DNA of 64,000 nucleotides, taken from the NCBI GenBank assembly GCA_965197545.1, contig CBDANJ010000007.1:1426001-1490000 (forward strand), given 5' to 3'. The position numbers and the translations under genes were made by a program. Numbering within the stretch: position 1 is the first letter of the stretch; every line of letters starts with the position of its first letter. Shown here one piece after another: positions 34,102 through 41,606 of this stretch. The notes under the pieces are model-generated. The model was not told the origin of the DNA and made no database searches. It saw only the letters and a program-made list of their open reading frames with translations. Source of the stretch: CATOSP01 sp965197545. Lineage in GTDB: Bacteria > Chloroflexota > Dehalococcoidia > Lucifugimonadales > UBA3495.

Positions 34102-34689
34102 ATGGCCTCTTCCCCGCTGGAAATTGTCCGTGACGCACTCGTCCACCGCCACAAACAGGAGGTGGGCGATCCCACTCTGAGGCCCGCCGCCGTCTGCCTG
34201 CTCCTCTATCCCAAGGACGGGGAATATTGTATTCTTCTTAACAAACGCTCCGAACACGTTGAACACCACAAGGGCGAGATATCTCTCCCCGGCGGAGCGA
34301 GGGACAAAGAGGACAAGGACTCCCTGGATACGGCTCTCCGGGAGACCGAAGAGGAGATGGGAATCCGGCGGTCCGACGTTACAGTGCTTGGCGAGTTGGA
34401 TGAGGTGGCGACCAGAAGCCGCTTCAAGATGCAGGTGTACGTAGGCACGATCCCGTACCCCTACGACTTCACCCCAAGCGACATGGAGATCGCCGAGGTA
34501 CTCGAAGTCCCGATTAACGCCCTCATGGACCCGTCCAACCTTCGGGTGGAGACCCGGTGGGAGGATGGGCTGACCGTTTCCACCAACTCCTACGCCTATG
34601 ACGGCCACCTGGTATACGGGGCCACAGCCAGGGTCCTCCAGGACTTCCTGGGGTTATTGGACGAAGGAACCAAGAAGGAGGAACACTGA
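34102..34689 (+). CDS. CoA pyrophosphatase-type Nudix hydrolase
   Basis: A 195-residue Nudix protein. The box is 'GGARDKEDKDSLDTALRETE' followed by EEMGI, with 'LLNKRSEHVEHHKGEISLPG' before it, the extended NuCoA motif found in CoA pyrophosphatases (NudL). It would hydrolyse CoA or its oxidised or acylated forms to phosphopantetheine and 3',5'-ADP. The spacing inside the Nudix box is that of the CoA subgroup. Its place between coaE and a MoxR gene makes a CoA connection attractive. Eight bases separate it from the ATPase. Confidence 0.88.
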   Translation: MASSPLEIVRDALVHRHKQEVGDPTLRPAAVCLLLYPKDGEYCILLNKRSEHVEHHKGEISLPGGARDKEDKDSLDTALRETEEEMGIRRSDVTVLGELDEVATRSRFKMQVYVGTIPYPYDFTPSDMEIAEVLEVPINALMDPSNLRVETRWEDGLTVSTNSYAYDGHLVYGATARVLQDFLGLLDEGTKKEEH

Positions 34690-34690
34690 T

Positions 34691-37600
34691 TTGAGCACGC
34701 CGCCACTACCGGATATTGAGACGGAGCTAGCCAAACTCCCCCCCGCGGTCCTGGAAGCGTACCGTGAGGCCTCGGAGGCGATAAGCACGGCCTTCGGAGA
34801 AGAGGAGCTGGCCCTCTGGGCCAAGGAAGGGGTCTCCATCGGGACTCAGACCGTGAGGTCATGGGAATCGGCAGTGGAGTATTACCGCGTAGGGCCGCAG
34901 GTGGCCCGTTTCCTCTCTTTTCCTTCGTTCATGCAATGGGCACGATGCGGGACCTATCTGGCCCAGGACTCGCCCACCCTGGCGGTGGCGTTCTTCAAGG
35001 CCAGTTCGACCATAGTGCCCAATCTACGGCCCCAGTATATTCCCCGGTGGGCGGGACTTGGACGCAGCCTATACAAGGGAACGTGGAAGTCCAGCACACT
35101 GGCGGCCAAGTTCTTTGAAGTGAGCCCGGACCTAGTGCGGAACCTGCCGTTCTGGGATGTCGAGGTCTTCGCTTCGCTGATTGAAGCCCTTTCCTACAAG
35201 TCCTACGATGTTGCGGGCGAGTGCCTAGTCCTAGGACGGGACGTTCTACCGGCGATGGGGCGGGAGCGAGAGGCTTTCCTTTCGATGTCCCGGGCTCTGA
35301 TAGACGGCAGTTGGCGCGAGGTTAAGACCTGTCTGGAGTTGGTGCCGCGGGCATTGCAGCAGGTGGACGACAGCCAGACCGGACGCTTCCTAAAATTAGG
35401 TGAAAGGCTCGCCAAGGTGGGGTTGCGGGACACGTCCCGCTTCCTGGCCGACGGCACGCAAGCCCTCAGCAAAGTCCCCCAGGGTTCACAGGGGTATATC
35501 CTCGACCTGTGCGAGACCCTGTTGGCGACCTCCCCGGAGTCGGTCCCGTTCTTCCTGAAGAGCCTGAACGACGTCCTGGGGCGCATCACGATCAACCAGC
35601 TAGATACCTGGTTCCGCCACGGCCTGGAACTGTTGAAGGAAAACCCGGAAAGCGGGATCGCCTTCTTCAAAGTGGAGTCCAACACGGCGGTATCCATGCT
35701 GGATACCCTCTCCTCCAGCCTGGAGCTGGAGCGGGTCAAGGGGATCATACGTCTGTATTGCAGCGCGCTGTCAGGTTCTTCGATTGAGGTCCTGGACACC
35801 CAGGAATTGGTACGCAAGAACATCGGTTGGATAGACGAAGATTCGGCTTCCACCGACGGCACTAAGGTTTTCTTGCCCCCGGTGGTGGACCACTATCCCA
35901 GCAAGCAGGACAATTTCTCCTGGTTCAAGGTGGTGTCCACGCACCAGGTGGGTCACTTGGAGTTTGGCAGCTTCGGGTTTGACTTCCAGAAGCCCTCGGA
36001 GCTTTTCGAAGACCGGCGGTTCCAACTGGAAGAGGAGTACCAGGCACGGCGCAGCGCACCCATGCTGGCGGACCCGGATGAAATAGAGCCGGGGACGGGA
36101 CAGGCCCTCACGGACATCGGCAGGTTCCTGAACCTCTTCGAGAACCGCCACCTGGCTTTCGATATTTTCACGGTCCTCGAAGACTGCCGGCTGGACTACC
36201 GGATCAACGTAGAATACCCGGGAATCCGCCGCCCCGCCAAGCGAGTGCAGGAAGAAGCCCTGTCCAACCGGCCCAACATCACGGAGATGGGCCTGCAAGA
36301 GGCGATGGTCGAGCTGCTGATACACATGAGCCTGGAGCAGTTTACCGACCTGCCGGTCCCGGTGGAGTACGAAGACGCCGCGGTGATTTTGGCCCAGATA
36401 CTTCACGAACTGCGCAACTCCGAAGCCGAGGTGGAAGACACCGCGGAGGCAACGCTCCGGGCATACGAGATCATCTCACGCATACGAAACGAGAGCGAGA
36501 CGGAAGACCAGTTCGAGCCCCAGGACCTGGAAGAGCCAGGCGACTTCTCCGAGGAGGAGTACCAAGAGTTGTTGGACCGGCTACAGGCTGCGATGGACGC
36601 TTCCGGCGAGGGCGGCGAAGGCGACCCTTACGATTCTCCCGAGCCGGTGGACTACCGGGGCGACTTCAAGCCCGAGATGGTGCAACTTCTGACCATGCTC
36701 CAGTCGGACCAGGGTCAGGACGGGGAGGGGCAGCCGATATCCAAGGAAATGCTGGAGCAGATGCTCCAGGAGAGCGCCGAGCTGGAGTTGGATGCTGAGC
36801 AGGGCGACATAAACAACAGTATGAGCATGTTCGCCCAAAACCTGATGAAGGAGGCCGGTACGCCCCCACCCAATTCTCAACCGGGACAGGGCTACGGCCC
36901 CTTGGTCCACGACGACGATCAGGGCGGTGAATTGGAAGCCCGCGACCCGAAGACATACGCCTACGACGAATGGGACTTCAGGGCCGGGGACTACAAACCC
37001 CGTTGGTGCATTGTCAAAGAGAAGAACGTAGATGAAGGGGACGCGGGTTTCTACAACGACGCTCTCAAGAACTACATGTCCCTATCCAACCACATCAAGC
37101 GGCAGTTCGAGCTGATAATGCCCGAGAGCTTCCGCAAGATTTACCGGCTGGTTGACGGGGAGGACATCGACCTTAACGCCGCTCTGGAGGCATGGGCCGA
37201 TCTGCGGATGAATGTGCCCCCGGACGACAAGATTTACTGGCACCGCAACCGCGCCCGGCGCGATGTGGCGGTGGTGTTCCTGCTGGACATGAGCGCGTCC
37301 ACCGCCGAGGCCATCGACGAGGGGCGCCAGGTGGTCGACGACCGCGACGCTCCCGACGACCCGGTTGAATACATGGTCTGGCTGCGGCGGCGGCGGGAAG
37401 GGCTGGTGCGCCGCAACTACAAGCGGATCATCGACCTGGAGAAGGAGAGCACGTCGCTACTGATCCAGGCGTTGGAGGCCATCGGCGACACCTACGGCAT
37501 CTACGGATTCTCGGGCTACGGACGGGAGAACGTCGAGTTCTACGTGATTAAGGACATCGCGGAGGGCTTCGGGGACAAGATCAAGCGGCGCATCGACAAG

Positions 37601-37948
37601 ATTACGCCGCTGCACGCCACCCGGATGGGCGCGGCCATCCGCCACGCCATCACCAAGCTGGAGAACCAGGACGCACAGACTAAAATCCTGTTCCTCATCA
37701 GCGACGGGCGGCCCCAGGACCGGGGCTACAGCCGTGAGGGCGTGGAGAAGGAGTACGCTGTCCACGACACCCACATGGCGCTCTTGGAGGCCAAGCGGAA
37801 GGATATCACCCCCTTCTGTCTGACGGTGGACAAGGCGGGACACGATTACCTGAAGAGCATGTGCGGCGACATGGGTTATGAGGTCCTTGGAGAGATCTGG
37901 GCGCTGCCGGAGCGGTTGCCGATGCTGTACCGCAAGCTGACCATTTAG
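34691..37948 (+). CDS. Large VWA-domain protein, NorD/CbbO-like, with N-terminal helical repeats
   Basis: About 1085 residues, starting at a TTG at 34691 that follows AAGGAGGAA at good spacing. The first 350 residues look like helical repeats of about 35-40 residues ('VAFFKASSTIVPNL', 'LAAKFFEVSPDLVRNL', 'VPFFLKSLNDVLGRI'). A middle segment has 'HQVGHLEFGSFGF' and 'FDIFTVLEDCRLDYRI', typical of NorD. An acidic linker (about 600-720) precedes the C-terminal VWA domain with MIDAS 'VVFLLDMSASTAEAID', 'HATRMGAAIRHAI' and 'LFLISDGRPQDRG'. NorD is usually about 600 residues, so the N-terminus is a large extension. Partner of the MoxR ATPase upstream. Confidence 0.88.
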   Translation: MSTPPLPDIETELAKLPPAVLEAYREASEAISTAFGEEELALWAKEGVSIGTQTVRSWESAVEYYRVGPQVARFLSFPSFMQWARCGTYLAQDSPTLAVAFFKASSTIVPNLRPQYIPRWAGLGRSLYKGTWKSSTLAAKFFEVSPDLVRNLPFWDVEVFASLIEALSYKSYDVAGECLVLGRDVLPAMGREREAFLSMSRALIDGSWREVKTCLELVPRALQQVDDSQTGRFLKLGERLAKVGLRDTSRFLADGTQALSKVPQGSQGYILDLCETLLATSPESVPFFLKSLNDVLGRITINQLDTWFRHGLELLKENPESGIAFFKVESNTAVSMLDTLSSSLELERVKGIIRLYCSALSGSSIEVLDTQELVRKNIGWIDEDSASTDGTKVFLPPVVDHYPSKQDNFSWFKVVSTHQVGHLEFGSFGFDFQKPSELFEDRRFQLEEEYQARRSAPMLADPDEIEPGTGQALTDIGRFLNLFENRHLAFDIFTVLEDCRLDYRINVEYPGIRRPAKRVQEEALSNRPNITEMGLQEAMVELLIHMSLEQFTDLPVPVEYEDAAVILAQILHELRNSEAEVEDTAEATLRAYEIISRIRNESETEDQFEPQDLEEPGDFSEEEYQELLDRLQAAMDASGEGGEGDPYDSPEPVDYRGDFKPEMVQLLTMLQSDQGQDGEGQPISKEMLEQMLQESAELELDAEQGDINNSMSMFAQNLMKEAGTPPPNSQPGQGYGPLVHDDDQGGELEARDPKTYAYDEWDFRAGDYKPRWCIVKEKNVDEGDAGFYNDALKNYMSLSNHIKRQFELIMPESFRKIYRLVDGEDIDLNAALEAWADLRMNVPPDDKIYWHRNRARRDVAVVFLLDMSASTAEAIDEGRQVVDDRDAPDDPVEYMVWLRRRREGLVRRNYKRIIDLEKESTSLLIQALEAIGDTYGIYGFSGYGRENVEFYVIKDIAEGFGDKIKRRIDKITPLHATRMGAAIRHAITKLENQDAQTKILFLISDGRPQDRGYSREGVEKEYAVHDTHMALLEAKRKDITPFCLTVDKAGHDYLKSMCGDMGYEVLGEIWALPERLPMLYRKLTI

Positions 37949-37977
37949 CATCCTCTAAAAGTCTGTGCGCGAAAAAC

Positions 37978-38008
37978 ACCGGGGAAGCGGAATTTCCGCC
38001 TCCCCGGT
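37978..38008 (+). terminator. Terminator after the VWA gene
   Basis: ACCGGGGAAGCGGAA pairs with TTTCCGCCTCCCCGGT as a long GC hairpin, followed by TATTTATTT, 30 bases after the VWA stop. Confidence 0.85.
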
Positions 38009-38038
38009 TATTTATTTCGACCCAGTGGATGGCTGGCG

Positions 38039-38998
38039 CTATGGAGACGGCTTCGTGCCTTCGAAATATTTGCGGGGATTGCCGACCATGATTTGGTCAA
38101 TGGTGGCTTCTGAGACGCCCAGCTTCCTGAGCCTTGGGATGAAGGCACGGCTTAGCCAGAGGTAGCCGTCAGGGTTGGCGTCCCGGCCCGGAGAGCCCAT
38201 CGTGCTGATCCTGGAGAGGACGACGTTCCAATCGTGGGACATCATGAGGTTGGTGGCCAGGCCTTCGTCCAAGAGGGTCTTGAAGTAGTCTACCCGCTGT
38301 TCCCAGGGAGGGAGGTAGGGGCGGCCGAAGGGGTTGTTGATGTCCCAGCCTAGCCAGGCGCCCAGGCGCGCCAGCTCACGGTGGTAGTCGGGGTCCAGGG
38401 TCTGGTTGATGTGGCCTACGTAGATATTCTGGGGCTCCACGCCCTCGCCTTTGAGGATGGCGACCTGTTTTTCGCCGACGCGGGACTGGGCGGGGGTGTG
38501 GGTGGTGATGGGGACACCGGTGCGCAGGTGGGTCCTGGCGGAGGCGCGGAGCATTAGCTCTTCGTTTTGAGTGATGGGGTCGCTGGTGGCGACCTTGATG
38601 ATGCCGGCGCGGATGTCGGTGCCGTCGATGCCCTGTTCGATTTCGCGGACCCAGAGGTCAGCGATGAAGTCCGGGCTGCGGCCCCAGAAGCTGCGGGGGA
38701 TGTCCAGCCAGCAGCCGGTGGCGCAGATGAAATTGACGCCGGTCTCCCGGGAGACCTCGTGCATCAACTCGACGTCCCGGCCCAGGTCCATGGGGGAGAC
38801 TTCGATGACGGTGTCGACCCCACCGGCCTTGGCGGCGGTGAAGTCCGCCATGGCCATGTCGGTGGCGCGGTCCCGGAATTCGAGTTCGCCGTAGGAGACG
38901 CGGATGCCGGCGGAGGAGTCGATGAGGTGCTCGTGAGGGAGGGTGAATCCCAGGCCGGAGCTATCGATTGGCCCCAATACTGAGTTAACTGTCGCCAT
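38039..38998 (-). CDS. Phosphotriesterase-family metal-dependent hydrolase
   Basis: A 319-residue TIM-barrel hydrolase of the aryldialkylphosphatase/PTE homology family. Binuclear metal ligands are seen in 'GFTLPHEHL' (HxH), bridging lysine in 'RAGIIKVATSD', histidines in 'PITTHTPAQ' and 'YVGHINQTLD', and the aspartate in 'LMMSHDWN'. Relatives hydrolyse lactones or organic esters, and few act on phosphotriesters, so the substrate is open. The gene is convergent with the VWA gene. Confidence 0.9.
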   Translation of the reverse strand: MATVNSVLGPIDSSGLGFTLPHEHLIDSSAGIRVSYGELEFRDRATDMAMADFTAAKAGGVDTVIEVSPMDLGRDVELMHEVSRETGVNFICATGCWLDIPRSFWGRSPDFIADLWVREIEQGIDGTDIRAGIIKVATSDPITQNEELMLRASARTHLRTGVPITTHTPAQSRVGEKQVAILKGEGVEPQNIYVGHINQTLDPDYHRELARLGAWLGWDINNPFGRPYLPPWEQRVDYFKTLLDEGLATNLMMSHDWNVVLSRISTMGSPGRDANPDGYLWLSRAFIPRLRKLGVSEATIDQIMVGNPRKYFEGTKPSP

Positions 38999-39092
38999 GG
39001 CGCACCTCCGAAATATAGGGTTTGGGGGATTATACCGGGTGTGCGCTTCTGTTCGATAGGGAGAGATGGCTGGTTGGGGAACGTGGGGAGAC

Positions 39093-39160
39093 CCCTTGGC
39101 CCCCCTTTGCGAAGGGACCTACACCCTTAACTGCGCGAAGCGCAGAGGGGTGGGAGGTGG
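39093..39160. repeat. Dispersed repeat, left boundary of the accessory stretch
   Basis: 'CCCCCCTTTGCGAAGGGACC' followed by TACACCCTTAACTGCGCGAA and GCGCAGAGGGG. A degenerate copy in the opposite orientation lies at 41500-41555. The inner part, CTGCGC..GCGCAG, is itself a hairpin. Confidence 0.55.
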
Positions 39161-39178
39161 GGAATGGAACGTTGTCCG

Positions 39179-39561
39179 CTATGTTATGCGTCCACCGAAG
39201 GAAATGGACGCTTGGCATTGAAAGCAAACCAAAAGCCGAGGGGAGACAAAGGTAATCTGCAATACAGACTTCTCATGTTTGTCATAGCAGTTGGGACAAA
39301 GGTAATGCACAGGGGCATCAAGCGTGACGTGCTCTTGGCGCAGACGATAGACGACGTTACCATTAGCAAGTTGGTAAAGAGTGTAGCGTGTGCGCTCCGT
39401 TTCCCAGTCCGACAGTCTACGAAGTTAGTCTACGAGATTCTTCTTCAGGCGGGCAGTGTCCTCACGTTCTTGTTGGTGCGCAAATGCGGTCCTGGTCGCA
39501 ATATCATCTAGGGTATTGATGGATTCTTGGAGTGTTGGCGTATCAGTTGTGGCGTTCTAAT
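39179..39561 (-). pseudogene. Zinc-ribbon hypothetical protein, interrupted by a stop
   Basis: On the minus strand an open reading runs from about 39561 to the TAG at 39179-39181, broken by one in-frame TAA at 39425-39427. The N-terminal part is helical and charged ('TRTAFAHQQEREDTARLKKN'), the C-terminal part 'YTLYQLANGNVVYRLRQEHV' leads to a CxxC pair ('HYLCPNCYDKHEKSVLQ') and a second CxxC ('LLVCFQCQASI'). This layout of coiled coil then two CxxC knuckles is common in phage- and island-borne hypothetical proteins. No start codon is obvious beyond 39561, where a TAG lies. Confidence 0.65.
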
Positions 39562-39731
39562 CTTGCCTCTGAGGTAGTCTGGGTTGTTTGGATCCGGTGA
39601 TTCTGCCATAAGGCCCCCTCCGTATGACATGGCCCCAATAGCTTATCACAAAACGGAAATTGGCCCATTTAACTACCTTGCAAGCCGAGCCCGGGGGGAG
39701 TCGAGTAGTTTTGCCTTGCTTGCGGTAATTG

Positions 39732-39809
39732 AGCACCCTGGGCCCGATTTGAACAGGCGACCAACGGTTTAGCGGGCCCGTCGGTCTGTCCAAGGGAGTT
39801 AAGCGGGCA
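39732..39809 (-). other. tRNA-like remnant
   Basis: Read on the minus strand, GCCTGTTCAAATCGGGC forms a good T arm (5-bp stem, 7-base loop) and 'AACTCCCTTGGACAGA' resembles a D arm. 'GACGG' can pair with 'CCGTT' around an oversized 10-base loop containing CGCTAAA, and no 5' partner for the 3' acceptor strand CCAGGGT is found. It is not a functional tRNA as it stands; a decayed tRNA or an attachment-site scar are both possible. Confidence 0.4.
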
Positions 39810-39810
39810 T

Positions 39811-39848
39811 AATAAGGCCCTGGAGAGGCCAGTCTCCAGGGCCTTATT
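39811..39848. terminator. Strong bidirectional terminator
   Basis: AATAAGGCCCTGGAGA and TCTCCAGGGCCTTATT make a perfect 16-bp stem with a 6-base loop, directly after the stop of the HEPN-like gene (minus strand). Confidence 0.9.
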
Positions 39849-39853
39849 ATATC

Positions 39854-40390
39854 TCACGATGGAATTTCTCTTGCTACCTCAATGACGGCATGGGTTAAGG
39901 CTATCAAATATGTTGCTTGCACGATGTAGGGAGGGAGATTGCCTTGCTCCACGATATACCTCCATTGCACGGAACTACTCTCTAGACGTTTGAATATCGC
40001 GCTGATGCTTTTCCACCCCTTTTTTGGGTTCGGGGCTATTTTAAGATACCGATGCTGGATCTTATCTCTACGAGCTTTCGATAACCCTTTGAATAGATCG
40101 GGAAACGTGTGACTGCTTTTTGCTACCGTAGTCTCGCTTTCCTGTTCCCGTTCCCAAAGAAACTTGAGAGCTAATTCTGCGCCTAGAAGCGCCAAGGCGA
40201 CCCGACCTTGGTAAATACCCAATCTCTTTAGAGTTTCGGGCAACTGTTCACTTAGTTTCACATCACCGCATCTAGTTGTTATATAACGCGGATGTGTGTC
40301 TGGAGAACCTATCATTTCGTCGGCCTTTTCTGCCAACGTCAGTAGTCCTTCAACAAAGTCCAAGGTCTGTGGGATCTTTCTTTTTGCCAT
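39854..40390 (-). CDS. Hypothetical protein, HEPN-like helical
   Basis: About 178 residues. The ATG at 40390 follows GGAGAGGAAGC; five extra codons upstream are excluded. 'RVALALLGAELALKFLWERE' then 'HTFPDLFKGLSKARRDKIQH' and RYLK resemble the helix-turn of HEPN/Apea-like proteins, in which a kinase-like 'GHDL..LF..L' segment follows a long helix. The diagnostic Rx4-6H motif is not evident. Base composition is clearly more AT-rich than the flanking genes. It is the last gene of the accessory stretch and has its own terminator. Confidence 0.6.
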   Translation of the reverse strand: MAKRKIPQTLDFVEGLLTLAEKADEMIGSPDTHPRYITTRCGDVKLSEQLPETLKRLGIYQGRVALALLGAELALKFLWEREQESETTVAKSSHTFPDLFKGLSKARRDKIQHRYLKIAPNPKKGWKSISAIFKRLESSSVQWRYIVEQGNLPPYIVQATYLIALTHAVIEVAREIPS

Positions 40391-40434
40391 GCTTCCTCTC
40401 CGCATCTCTTGGGTAAGTGGCGTATTCCAAAAAG

Positions 40435-40472
40435 AAGGCCCCGCTATAATGGCGGGTCTACACCGGGGCCTT
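40435..40472 (-). terminator. Intrinsic terminator after the short-ORF cluster
   Basis: Reading on the minus strand, AAGGCCCCG and CGGGGCCTT form the stem and CTTTTT follows. It ends the series of short ORFs and separates them from the HEPN-like gene. Confidence 0.8.
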
Positions 40473-40488
40473 TGCTGCGTTTGCCTGC

Positions 40489-40716
40489 CTATTGAGTCTC
40501 GAACTTGTTATGGTTAGGGAAGGGTTTCACGACCTTTACGTATCCCGCAAGTCGCCGTCCAGCGGTGATCTGTGGGCCGAGACTCTTACCTAAGCCGGAT
40601 TTGTCCAAAACGGTTTGGACGGAGATGCCTGAGCGGGTTAGTTCGGCCTCGTAGATGATGCCAAACATGTGTACGGCGAGCATGGAATTGCGCCGGAGGT
40701 AACCGGCATGGTACAT
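40489..40716 (-). CDS. Short hypothetical protein
   Basis: Seventy-five residues from the ATG at 40716. The sequence looks protein-like ('FGIIYEAELTRSGISVQTVL' and 'GPQITAGRRLAGYVKVVKPF') but I know no family. The frame is open upstream to about 40890 and 'ITITPEEAGQIFRDMYHAGY' directly before and across this ATG also looks coding, so the true start may be upstream at a non-standard codon, or a frameshift may have split it from the short ORF at 40766-40894. Confidence 0.5.
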   Translation of the reverse strand: MYHAGYLRRNSMLAVHMFGIIYEAELTRSGISVQTVLDKSGLGKSLGPQITAGRRLAGYVKVVKPFPNHNKFETQ

Positions 40717-40765
40717 GTCTCGGAATATTTGACCTGCTTCCTCGGGAGTAATGGTTATGTTCTCA

Positions 40766-40894
40766 TTACGAGTTGGGGTAGGATGGGATGGCCCGTCTCG
40801 CCTCCCATTTGCGGGGCGGGATGGGAGATGAGGATGGCGCTTTATCGACGCAAACGCGCATGTTGGGATAGTTCTCGTAGACCCAGTATGTCAA
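40766..40894 (-). CDS. Short ORF, 42 residues
   Basis: Begins at a TTG at 40894 with GAGA five bases upstream. The N-terminus 'TYWVYENYPNMRVCVDKAP' resembles the opening of a widespread family of short proteins that starts with WVYEN and usually has a histidine/cysteine cluster after it, which is not seen here. Together with the next gene it may be one frameshifted protein. Confidence 0.35.
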   Translation of the reverse strand: MTYWVYENYPNMRVCVDKAPSSSPIPPRKWEARRAIPSYPNS

Positions 40895-40912
40895 TGGTCT
40901 CTCATTCCTCGT

Positions 40913-41029
40913 TTAATTCGTTGGTCCTTCGTTGGTCCTTCTAGCGATGAGGCGTAACAAGCTCTCCAGGTTGGGGGCCAGTTGGTCATTGAACTTTACA
41001 GCGTAGTAAGGCGAAGGAGATGGCTGCAT
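40913..41029 (-). CDS. Short ORF, 38 residues
   Basis: The ATG at 41029 follows AAGGGGAAAG. The product begins 'MQPSPSPYYAVKFNDQLAP' and contains an amphipathic helix 'NLESLLRLIARRTN'. It starts 14 bases after the stop of the small membrane protein. Unknown function; support is the ribosome binding site and position. Confidence 0.45.
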   Translation of the reverse strand: MQPSPSPYYAVKFNDQLAPNLESLLRLIARRTNEGPTN

Positions 41030-41043
41030 CTTTCCCCTTCTGC

Positions 41044-41148
41044 TTATCGTTTCCTTCTCCGGAAGCAATAGAGTCCGAAGGATAACAGGAGCGCCCCGCC
41101 GATGGCGATGATGATTGAGACGGTCAATGGGTGGTAAAGAGTGTCCAT
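41044..41148 (-). CDS. Short single-pass membrane protein, 34 residues
   Basis: The ATG at 41148 follows AAGGGACC. One hydrophobic helix 'VSIIIAIGGALLLSFGLYCF' spans most of the product and is followed by a positively charged RRRKR tail, so the C-terminus should face the cytoplasm. Too short for family recognition. This is the most convincing of the short ORFs here. Confidence 0.5.
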   Translation of the reverse strand: MDTLYHPLTVSIIIAIGGALLLSFGLYCFRRRKR

Positions 41149-41160
41149 GATGGTCCCTTG

Positions 41161-41268
41161 CTAGTTTGGTTGAAGTGGAGGCGAGAACTCTATTCCCAGT
41201 TCGACCGGGGCGGAAGCCATAGTGTCCACAAACTGGGCCATCCCACCCTCTGGAATGAGGTCGCCCAT
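41161..41268 (-). CDS. Short ORF, 35 residues
   Basis: From the ATG at 41268 to a TAG at 41161-41163; 'PEGGMAQFVDTMASAPVELG' is the middle part. No ribosome binding site is seen before this ATG and the frame stays open 18 codons further. Included because it lies in line with the neighbouring short ORFs. Confidence 0.25.
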   Translation of the reverse strand: MGDLIPEGGMAQFVDTMASAPVELGIEFSPPLQPN

Positions 41269-41316
41269 ATTGAGTGACAAACGATCCTGGATAACTATGG
41301 AGATGCCTTTCCGCCG

Positions 41317-41412
41317 TTACTCTGCCGTTTCAAACAGGTAAGTTGCCAGGATCATGCGCAGCAATAGTTTGGCGCTTTCTTTGTTGCTCATCGAGTGGTC
41401 GAAGTGCGCCAT
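41317..41412 (-). CDS. Short ORF, 31 residues
   Basis: The ATG at 41412 has AAGGACC immediately before it. The product has one amphipathic helix ('ESAKLLLRMILATYLFE'). It overlaps, in another frame, the 47-residue ORF at 41330-41473; only one of the two may be real. Confidence 0.35.
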   Translation of the reverse strand: MAHFDHSMSNKESAKLLLRMILATYLFETAE

Positions 41413-41473
41413 GGTCCTTTATATCCCGTGGCATTATTCCTCGGTGTTGGCGGAATCCATTCTCCAGAGCCAT
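41330..41473 (-). CDS. Short ORF, 47 residues, with strong ribosome binding site
   Basis: The ATG at 41473 follows AAGGAGAC with six bases between, the best ribosome binding site in the cluster. The product is basic and hydrophilic ('RQHRGIMPRDIKDHGALRPL'). Overlaps the 31-residue ORF at 41317-41412 in a different frame. Confidence 0.35.
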   Translation of the reverse strand: MALENGFRQHRGIMPRDIKDHGALRPLDEQQRKRQTIAAHDPGNLPV

Positions 41474-41499
41474 AAGTTTGTCTCCTTGTGGATCTGCTA

Positions 41500-41555
41500 C
41501 TCCCTCCCTTCGTCTCCTTTGCGCACTTAAAGAGGTAGGTCCCTTTGCGAAGGAG
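41500..41555. repeat. Dispersed repeat, right boundary of the accessory stretch
   Basis: 'GCGCACTTAAAGAGGTAGGT' then CCCTTTGCGAAGG aligns with the reverse complement of the repeat at 39093-39160. Confidence 0.5.
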
Positions 41556-41606
41556 AGTGGGTGTGTGGGATGGTGGGGTTTTATGGAGATCTCCGGGCGG
41601 CGATTG

